The notes under the pieces were generated by a model. That model saw nothing but the letters and a program-made list of their open reading frames with translations, was not told the DNA's origin and made no database searches. A stretch of DNA of 64,000 nt, taken from Trissonchulus latispiculum (Eukaryota; Nematoda; Enoplea; Enoplida; Ironidae). Both the position numbers and the translations under genes were made by a program. Shown piece by piece: positions 58,901-64,000 of this stretch (within the stretch, counting starts at the first letter, position 1; each line of letters begins with the position of its first letter). Location of the stretch: NCBI GenBank assembly GCA_030248195.1, contig JASAND010000695.1, positions 1 through 64,000 on the forward strand, written 5' to 3'.

Positions 58901-60092
58901 TTAATACTGCGAAAAGCTAATTTCAGGAAAAACACAATATTTTAAAAAACACAAAAAAGCACAGGTCGAATTTTGAAAAAAACCTGCCGGTGACCCCTCC
59001 CCCGAGATTTCCGGGAGGATCAGCTTAGCGTTAAGCGTGTGTTTATATGCGATTGAACTGAAATGCATTTTATTGGCTAGTTAGCTACCATAACCCTCAT
59101 CAGTGCAGTTCAGTAGCTAAGTAGCTAATCAAAATGCATTTCAGTTCAATCGCATATAAACATACGCTTAACAACGCTAAGCTGAGCACCCCGAGATAGG
59201 GTCACTGTATACATGTAATTTTAATATAAGGTAGGCGATTAGCCGATCATATGCGTTTTAGTTTAAACGCATAATAACACATGGTTAACTGTGTAAATCG
59301 TGACTCCCCCCGAGATTTCGGCCTTAATGTGCCGAGCACCTAGAAGCTAGAAAACACTAGGAAGGGTACGGTGTCGTACTCTTCATTATTAACTCTTGCT
59401 CCTACCAATTATGACAACATAAGCAAGCGACTGCATTGCACGCAAACTTTGCGAATGCAGAAAATACTAATGGGAAGCTACTACAGGGTTTTTGATTGCA
59501 CATTAAGTCCAACTATTCTTTTACTTAATTTTACTAACTAAAACATGAAATTTGGTGGACTTCAAACAAGCAAGTATCGCTATCACTCATACGGTGAATT
59601 AAGGAGGAGTCCCATTTTTAGACTATTTCTGATTTTGCTAATTTCTACATATTTTAGCCAGCTTTAAAATTGAAGCCGGTGCGTTTGATGTTGAGCAGTC
59701 TCACTTCAAAGTCGAGGTCTGCCTGGCATAAACATAAGAAACGCGAACAGTGTAACAATACTGCGACGAAACAAACCCTCGACCAGGCATCATAACGGTT
59801 AATATCGTATTTGTAACGAGCTAAATGCTACTTGCCTCCTCGAAGCTTCTAGAAAATTGTGGAATCTCATAAATTTGCTGGCTCAGCAATCCGCACGCAA
59901 TTATGAATGAGTATAATCCGTGACCTAAAGTTTTCATTGTGGAACCTGTAAACAAGATGTGACATGGTTATGACACGGAAAGATCAAATCTTAAAAGAAA
60001 GCTCACTTTCGTTTCGCACTGTTTTCCCATTTATCCACTTTCTTCTTCCAAGCTTGAAGATACTGATTGTAACGTTCAGTCAAATACTTTTC
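40807..60092 (-). CDS. Nuclear receptor corepressor (NCoR/SMRT/SMRTER family), 3' part complete
   Basis: NCoR proteins scaffold HDAC3 and TBL1/GPS2 and bind unliganded nuclear receptors. Exons found in coding order: 60007-60092, 57730-57816, 57528-57573, 53178-53420, 52714-52827, 52482-52557, 52171-52345, 49237-49338, 48745-48932, 43976-48314, 42826-43003 and 40807-40921. Phases agree at every junction except between 52171 and 49338, where at least one exon is missing. Visible parts: GPS2/TBL-binding helical region, SANT1, a cysteine-rich linker, SANT2, a Q/P/S-rich body with CoRNR-like motifs, and a C-terminal LSDEES. N-terminal exons were not found; the contig turns into an inverted duplication beyond 60190. 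Whether this is NCoR1- or SMRT-like cannot be said outside vertebrates. Confidence 0.92.
41996..42237. mobile_element. Partial MITE in NCoR intron
   Basis: CTAACAGCTGATCCCC and the inverted GAGTCAGCCGTTAGCG, with the CTCACTCACTC/hairpin core between. Terminal arms are eroded. Confidence 0.55.
42545..42787. repeat. Palindromic CTACAGGA/TCCTGTA repeat
   Basis: Several TCCTGTAAA and TTTACAGGA half-sites facing each other within 240 bases. Intronic and non-coding. Confidence 0.45.
42826..43003 (-). CDS. NCoR penultimate exon
   Basis: Acceptor ATTTTTAG, donor TATTACAG|GTCGG. Encodes GSGGSASGINSGSAGVDDQD, AVAALLDTEKVDTERSTV and a Q-run. Low family conservation; accepted because its phases fit both neighbours. 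Confidence 0.75.
43590..43900. repeat. C-homopolymer-rich dispersed repeat
   Basis: Same family as 390-760, with CATCGCCGG in place of the usual CTTCGCCGG motif and runs of CCCCTCCCCC. Intronic. Confidence 0.5.
43976..48314 (-). CDS. NCoR large central exon (repression and receptor-interaction regions)
   Basis: 4339 bases, 1446 codons, acceptor GTTTTAG, donor AGAGG|GTTTGT. An acidic, S/T/P-rich N-terminal half leads to NCoR-type GSITQGTP (about 46470) and Q-rich runs (45245-45680, CAG/CAA). Two nuclear-receptor-contact motifs of the (I/L)xx(I/V)I type are visible: HVDSVIASIITSQVED and FIRHIERIITEDFNSA. The second aligns with the vertebrate HICQIITQDF box. YDLEPVSSPED near the end matches the EPYEPISPP block. 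The frame is open throughout, so the exon is functional as read. Confidence 0.92.
48315..48744 (-). other. NCoR intron
   Basis: 430 bases. A plus-strand frame at 48337-48567 (76 codons) is unrecognised and not supported as a gene. Confidence 0.6.
48745..48932 (-). CDS. NCoR exon, SANT2 domain
   Basis: Acceptor TTAATTATAG, donor AGCAAG|GTGCTA. Encodes SEWTEDQITKLRDLLVKHG, TEDWSVVAESISTRT and AEDCRLYYETNK, the three helices of a SANT/Myb-like domain that reads histone tails in this family. Confidence 0.92.
49237..49338 (-). CDS. NCoR exon, cysteine-rich segment before SANT2
   Basis: Acceptor TATTTTTAG, donor GAAATTG|GTATGT. Encodes IDGVQKCCQSCFKRISQKV. The C-C-x-x-C cluster probably completes a zinc site begun in the 52171-52345 exon. 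It joins the SANT2 exon in phase. Confidence 0.78.
49411..50583. mobile_element. Inverted-repeat element with TATAGTC-GGTTCCCAAAAAA ends
   Basis: Left end TATAGTCAGGTTCCCAAAAA, right end TTTTTTTGGGAACCCGACTA. Internal GATTTTTTTTGGGAA/TTCCCAAAAAAAATC pairs are present. About 1.17 kb in an NCoR intron, no transposase. Confidence 0.8.
50705..50780. repeat. G-homopolymer tract
   Basis: More than 70 bases of nearly pure G with scattered C, T and A. Either a true G-quadruplex-prone tract or base-calling failure. Confidence 0.8.
51560..51840. repeat. Palindromic AACTTCGCGAA repeat
   Basis: Multiple TTCGCGAA half-sites and two facing arms (CGTGAAACTTCGCCAAATTT and AAATTCACCAAAATTGACGAAG), like a small MITE. 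Intronic. Confidence 0.5.
52171..52345 (-). CDS. NCoR exon, cysteine-pair (zinc-finger-like) linker
   Basis: Acceptor AATTTTTCAG, donor CCCCA|GTACGT. Encodes EHFCVICKSKIDSSAGG and DLRICQKCYMSFVRKRQP, two C-x2-C pairs between SANT1 and SANT2. I do not recall this in vertebrate NCoR; it may be an invertebrate feature. Ends two bases into a codon that the 49338 exon cannot complete, so an exon is missing between. Confidence 0.8.
52482..52557 (-). CDS. NCoR small exon, acidic T/E-rich linker
   Basis: Acceptor TATTATTTAG, donor CCTCCTC|GTAAGT; 76 bases. Encodes MPRPEDFLQKDETHTTEDTT. Phases fit both neighbours. Function not recognisable. Confidence 0.78.
52714..52827 (-). CDS. NCoR exon, end of SANT1
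   Basis: Acceptor GTTTTTCAG, donor CCTGTG|GTAAGT; 38 codons. Encodes TTLDCVQYYYLSKKRENFKQ then a basic RRRKGNK, matching the family DCVLYYYLTKK-ENYK block that closes SANT1. Confidence 0.92.
52950..53155. mobile_element. Partial MITE in NCoR intron
   Basis: AAGAGTATGCCACTAGACAA, GCTCGCTAACGGTCCACC and the GCTCGAAAACACAATCAT hairpin core of the family. The right arm is missing; it lies only about 20 bases from the SANT1 exon donor. Confidence 0.55.
53178..53420 (-). CDS. NCoR exon, SANT1 (deacetylase-activating) domain
   Basis: Acceptor GCTTGTAG, donor AAAAAG|GTGAAC; 81 codons. Encodes VVPIVLDARSRTRYQYLNTN, GLVKDPLSEHSDR, IWSSEEKQLFREKFVQYGKN and FAAIAAFLDKK. SANT1 is the part that activates HDAC3 with inositol phosphate. 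The N-terminal block matches the family pre-SANT helix. Confidence 0.93.
53745..53860. repeat. Dispersed repeat, inverted copy of 5385-5640 type
   Basis: Shares CGTGATTTGCCC and GTCGCGTCCACATACAACA, in inverted order, with 5385-5530. Confidence 0.45.
54672..55541. mobile_element. Inverted-repeat DNA element, ACAAGTAGGAAAAATGC ends
   Basis: About 185-bp inverted repeats (54672-54857 and 55355-55541) begin ACAAGTAGGAAAAATGCTCC and contain several CTCATATT phrases. The 500-bp interior has no transposase. Non-autonomous element in an NCoR intron. The window start holds the end of another copy. Confidence 0.88.
55638..56180. repeat. Tandem repeat, about 135-150 bp unit, four copies
   Basis: Units start near 55638, 55788, 55920 and 56055, each with TTTGACCACTGGTCAATAGG and TGACCAGTGGTCAC, which pair as a hairpin. 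More diverged units follow to about 56480. Copies differ by small indels. Confidence 0.8.
57528..57573 (-). CDS. NCoR exon, 46 bases
   Basis: Acceptor CTTTCTGCAAG, donor CAGGAG|GTTAGT. Encodes HEPDTHSTITLTDQE. Phases fit both sides; identical in the duplicate at 63789-63834. Confidence 0.8.
57730..57816 (-). CDS. NCoR exon, GPS2-interacting helix region
   Basis: Acceptor GTGTTATGCAG, donor CCACAAG|GTAAAC. Encodes ARDVKNRELFEKVFPEIKKH and REERERSTR, matching the vertebrate block with an EKQFPEIRKQREQQER pattern. Duplicated at 63546-63632 with only synonymous changes. Confidence 0.9.
57859..59397. mobile_element. Inverted-repeat element in NCoR intron (left arm copy)
   Basis: Ends AAGAGTT...GAGTACGACACCGTACCC and the inverted GGGTACGGTGTCGTACTC...AACTCTT. 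A smaller element (58047-58313) and an AGCTTAGCGTTAAGCG palindrome (59010-59200) are nested. No transposase. Confidence 0.75.
58047..58313. mobile_element. Nested 267-bp MITE
   Basis: Ends GGTGACCAAGGCCGCACCCA and the inverted TGGGTGCGGGCCTGAAGGTG, ACC. Contains the GGGTCTAGACCCCC palindrome and a GCCTTCGGCGC stem. Repeated inverted at 63026-63294. Confidence 0.75.
60007..60092 (-). CDS. NCoR exon, helical region upstream of SANT1
   Basis: Acceptor ATTTTTTAG, donor CGAAA|GTGAGC. Encodes EKYLTERYNQYLQAWKKKVD and KWENSAKRK, matching the RYDQLMEAWEKKVDRIEN block of NCoR. The next exon completes its split lysine codon. It is the most 5' NCoR exon I can support. Confidence 0.88.
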
Positions 60093-60190
60093 CTAAAAAA
60101 TTATACATAAGCTAAATATTACCGAAATGTGAACACTCACTACTACAATATAATCGCCCACAAGTAGCACTAGCTTTCACACTGCAACGC

Positions 60191-61254
60191 TAAAAACTAG
60201 TCAACGCTCCAGCATTATTTCTGCTAACAAGTAAAAAAAGGTAAAATCGTTTAATCACTTCCAGAAAGACCTCTATCATTGCGAAAACGTTATGCAAAAT
60301 TAACGAATACAAATTTACACAGTACAAACGCAGCCAAAATAATTCCTTATAACAAGAGAGGGAACCTACACGGAGTATGAGCAGTTAATGGATGTCTTAC
60401 TACCGGAGTCGAAAGGCCAAGAAGGTGTCTGCTCCAGCTTCCCATTGTGGGACAGCATTCAGGCGACGAAGCGAGAGTCATACTAGCTATGACTGATGGG
60501 GAGAGACAAAGGTTAGCGCCCTCATATAGCCTCTTGGCTGAGCAGCCCGGCAATAACAACAACAACAACACCTACACGGAGCTTTCGAGCACGATGGACC
60601 TTCTTCAGATGCAGGATCAGTTTCGGTTTGAATGCTTCATGACTGAAATTGAACACGGACAGTTTAGTGAACGCATCTGACAAATAGATGTTGAAATAAC
60701 GCTTTGTCAATATTCTCAAAACATTTAGGCTCGGTCAAAAATTCTCATAGTGTCATCAACATGACTCAACAAATAACGCAAAAAATGAATCATTACTAGT
60801 AACAAAAATGCCCTAACGGTCATTGCTAAAGGGGAGAATAGGGAAAAATGGCTAAAGCCGAAAAATGCCAATAGATTCGTGCAGATAGATGTCTAGCCAG
60901 CGCCTAAAATGATTGAAACCAGCTTTTTGGTGTAGAATAGGAAATCTATTCAGCGCCTAAAATGATTGAAACCAGCTTTTTGGTGCAGAATAGGGAATCT
61001 AGCCAGCGTTTAAAATGATTGAAACCAGCTTTTGGTGCAGAATAGGAAATCTAGTCAGCGCCTAAAATAATTGAAACCAGGGTCTGGGGTAGAATAGGCG
61101 CCTCTCGCCATCCACCCTATTCGCGTGAAGTGCTCAGATACGTACTTAATCGCAATGGCGTGAGTATAATACATAAGTATGAGAAGGCTAATGATCCTAC
61201 TTTTGAGTCAAGACGATAAAGTAATTCCGTACATGGAGCTGTACTGAACAAAGT
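60191..61254. other. Spacer at the axis of the inverted duplication
   Basis: About 1.06 kb present once. Contains an (AAC)n run at 60552-60570 and the tandem repeat 60898-61104. No NCoR exon or other gene seen. Confidence 0.55.
60898..61104. repeat. Tandem repeat, about 61-bp unit, four copies
   Basis: Each unit carries CAGCGCCTAAAATGATTGAA, ACCAGCTTTTTGGTG and GAATAGGAAATCTA. The last copy is diverged. Confidence 0.85.
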
Positions 61255-61351
61255 GACGATGCGATGTAGTGTGAAAGCTAGTGCTACTTGTGGGCGATTG
61301 TGTAGAGAGTGTTCACATTTCGGTAACGTTAGCTTATGTATAATTTTTTAG

Positions 61352-61437
61352 GAAAAGTATTTGACTGAACGTTACAATCGTATCTTCAAGCTTGGAAGAA
61401 GAAGGTGAGATAATGGGAAAACGGGTGAGAAACCTAA
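61352..61437 (+). pseudogene. Duplicate of NCoR exon 60007-60092, broken
   Basis: The acceptor ATTTTTTAG is kept and EKYLTERYN is readable. One base is missing after that (AATCGTAT against AATCAGTAT), the frame hits a stop, and the 3' half and donor are degraded. Confidence 0.75.
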
Positions 61438-62003
61438 CAAGATTTGACTTTCGTATCTACAACCGTGTCACACTTGTTTACAAGGTTCCCGCGAGCTCGC
61501 GATTATACTCATTCTGAGCCGCACGCGGAATTTGCTGAGCCGGCAGACATTATATTTTGGAGACTCCAAAATTTTCTAGAAGCTTCAGCAAATTGGCTTC
61601 GTTACAAGCTGATATTTAACCGTTATTAGCCTGGTCGGAACATTTTGGCGCATTGTTGCACTGTTCGCGTTTTCTATGTTTGGAGCGAATCTCAACTTTG
61701 AAGTGAGACGCTCAACATCCGGCACCATTTCAATTTTGAAGCTTAATACCAAAATATGTAGAAATTAGCAAAATCGAAATAGTAATGAAAATGGGACCCT
61801 CCATAAATATCCACACCATTATGGGATAGCGATACTACTTGGACGAGATCCACCAAAATTTCATGTTTTAGTTAGTAAAATTAAGTAAAAAAATTGAGTG
61901 GACTTAATGTGCAATCAAAAACCTAATAATGCTTTCCCATTAGTATTTTCTGCATTCGCAAAGTTTGCGTGCAAGCAGTCGCGCATGTTGTCATAGCAGA
62001 ACA

Positions 62004-63503
62004 GGATTAATAATGAGTACGACATACACCCTTTCTAATGTTTTCTAGCTTCTAGGGCTCGACACGACAAAACCGAAAATCTCGTAGGACGTCACGATTT
62101 ACACAGTTAACCATGTGTTATTATGCGTTTAAACTAAAACACATATATTCGGCTAATCATATATTAAAATTACATGTATACAGGACCTATCTTCGGGGGC
62201 TCAGCTTAGCGTTGTTAAGCAGCAATGTTTATATGCGATTGAACGAAATGCATTTTGATTAGCACTTAGCACTGAACTGCACTGATGAGGGTTATGGTAA
62301 TAACTAACAATAAAATGCATTTTCAGTTCAATCGCATATAAACACGCTTAACATAAGCTGTTTATCCTCCCGAATCGGGGGGAAATTTGGGTTTTTTCAA
62401 AATTCGACCTGTGCTTTTACCAAAATATTATTGTTTTCCTGAAATTGAAAGCTTTCTGTGTGCTACGTTTTAACGGTTTTTACAGCATTTATAACCTGCA
62501 GCCAACATTTTTCGCTTGTTACAGAGAAATGCAAAACATATTGCTTGTAGCCTGTATAAACAGTATTTCCAATGTTTTGAACGTTGAATGTTGCGTTGAA
62601 AAAATCGTTTTGCACTGTCTTTGGAGTGGAGCCGAATTCCAGACGTTGAGTTTTTGAGACTTTGGTCTGAAATTCTTCAAAAATTTTCATTGAATATTTT
62701 ATTCCCGTTATTTCTTGAATTTGGAAACATAATTTCGTAGAATAATATGCCTATACAGTCCCAAATGGCAGCGTTGCTTAGAATAATGAAGGCTACACTA
62801 ACACTATTGCCCAGACGAAGCAGAAGTAAAAACAGGAATATACGTTGTAGATGATATTTGCGCCAAAGGTGCAAAATTTTTTGGAAAAACTTAAAAAGTA
62901 TGCTTAAAATCTGTAAAATTTGCTCCTTCAGGTGAACATTTGAGTGTGCTTTTTAGTGTGTTTTTTAAAATTTCGTGTTTTTCTAAAAAAGTGTGCGACA
63001 ACACAAAAAACACAAAAAACAGTGGGGTCACCTTCAGGCCCGCACCCAGGATTTTGAAAAGGGGGGGGGGGGGTCCAAGGTCAAACGCAAGTTGAAGAAT
63101 TTTTGCATTTTTGCCAAAAAACAGTACATTGGACGTTTATTTCTTTCAAAAAGGAAATGTTCGCGCCGAAGGCGCAAAAATTTTTTATAAATAGCTGTTT
63201 TTGCCGTAAAAATATCAAAAATTTTTCATTTTGTCATCCCAAAAGGGGGGGGTCTAGACCCCTTGAACCCCCCCTGGGTGCGGCCTTGGTCACCTTATAA
63301 TTTTGACAATAACAAGACAATTTTGACATAAGGTAGGTGATTAGCCAATCAGATGCGCTTTAGTTCACAAGCATAACATGGTTAACTGTGTTAGCCTTGA
63401 CTGACCCCCTCCCCCGAGATTTCGGTCTTAATTTGCCGAGCATTTGGAAGCTAGAAAACACAAGAAAGGATACGGTGTCGTACTCTTCCTATTATTAACT
63501 CTT
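62004..63503. mobile_element. Inverted-repeat element (right arm copy)
   Basis: Counterpart of 57859-59397, with nested MITE at 63026-63294. The left terminal region is eroded. Confidence 0.65.
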
Positions 63504-63545
63504 GGTAGAAGTGATTGCATTACTTTGCTTTATTGTGTTATGCAG

Positions 63546-63632
63546 AGCAAGAGATGTGAAGAACAGAGAACTATTTGAAAAGGTGTTTCCGGAAATTAAG
63601 AAACACCGAGAAGAACGAGAGCGATCCACAAG
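63546..63632 (+). CDS. Duplicate of NCoR exon 57730-57816, intact
   Basis: Acceptor GTTATGCAG, donor ACAAG|GTGAAC, same 87 bases. It differs from the other copy by GTC/GTG, CTG/CTA and CGG/CGA, all silent, so the peptide is unchanged. Orientation is opposite to the main gene. Confidence 0.75.
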
Positions 63633-63788
63633 GTGAACATCTTTTATAGAGTATTTGGTTGCCAATGTTATCTTTTGTTTTCTGTACTAGATTTTGCCCG
63701 CAGTATTTTTATAACTGTTTATACAACAACTATATCAGATTCCGGTTGTTTACAGAATTGAGACTAGAAGTGGTATGCTTTCTGCAAG

Positions 63789-63834
63789 ACATGAACCGGA
63801 CACCCATTCAACGATCACTCTAACAGATCAGGAG
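63789..63834 (+). CDS. Duplicate of NCoR exon 57528-57573, intact
   Basis: Identical 46 bases with the same acceptor and donor. With 63546-63632 it would form an in-phase pair reading off the right edge. Confidence 0.72.
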
Positions 63835-64000
63835 GTTAGTTAAATTGATGCTGCATTGCTGTGCTGAAGCCTGATTTAATTAATTAATTAATTAATTCAC
63901 TAAAGGTTGTGATTCCTTTTGGGCACGTGTTGTTGGTTGAAGGCTCAAATCAAGATGAAAATATTTGATGAAACTTTCCAAAATAACTTCTTTTAGCATT

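Larger units (their letters stand above)
57362..60190. repeat. Left arm of large inverted duplication
   Basis: The reverse complement recurs at 61255-64000 and continues past the window end. It covers NCoR exons 60007-60092, 57730-57816 and 57528-57573 plus introns. Arms differ by substitutions and indels. Confidence 0.9.
61255..64000. repeat. Right arm of large inverted duplication
   Basis: Reverse complement of 57362-60190, running to the window end. More indels in 61380-62350 than further right. Confidence 0.9.

Noticed and set aside
60347..60719. Short ORFs as a possible upstream NCoR exon
   Set aside because: No similarity to NCoR N-terminal blocks and no consistent splice sites.

Overview
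The window reads as nuclear DNA of an invertebrate animal. It holds two intron-rich animal genes on opposite strands, CCDC22 (plus strand, left) and a nuclear receptor corepressor of the NCoR/SMRT/SMRTER family (minus strand, right). They lie in a dense landscape of LTR retroelements, non-LTR remnants and palindromic miniature elements (MITEs). I cannot name the species. All introns used here follow GT/AG and exon phases agree wherever I could join exons. There is no sign of prokaryotic organisation.

Layout. 1-11.4 kb: thirteen exons of CCDC22 (first coding exon not found; stop at 11436-11438) with introns full of repeats. 11.7-21.9 kb: a 10.1-kb LTR retroelement (element 1, minus strand) with 581-bp LTRs differing at two positions and a 4-bp AAGT target duplication. 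It encodes a broken Gag and an aspartic protease but no recognisable reverse transcriptase or integrase. 23.6-31.0 kb: a second LTR retroelement (element 2, minus strand). Its Gag reading frame runs through one stop codon and a CCHC zinc knuckle straight into an Env-like glycoprotein, with no Pol. Downstream are an ORF ending in an integrase-tail-like (GPY/F) segment and, nearest the 3' LTR, a NADAR-SGNH hydrolase ORF, the most unusual content of the window. 31-40.8 kb: no recognisable host gene; MITEs, simple repeats and a probable solo LTR. 40.8-60.1 kb: NCoR exons, read right to left, including two SANT domains, a 4.3-kb Q/P/S-rich exon with CoRNR-like motifs and a short C-terminal exon. 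57.4-64.0 kb: a large inverted duplication whose second arm carries three NCoR exons again in opposite orientation.

The two host genes have no obvious joint function. CCDC22 belongs to the CCC complex of endosomal recycling and COMMD/cullin regulation; NCoR is the scaffold of the HDAC3 corepressor complex. Both retroelements look non-autonomous: their LTRs suggest recent movement, yet neither carries a visible polymerase, so they would need help in trans. Long G or C homopolymers recur, and several reading-frame breaks fall in or near them. Some breaks may therefore be sequence errors rather than decay; comparing the two LTRs of element 2 supports this locally.
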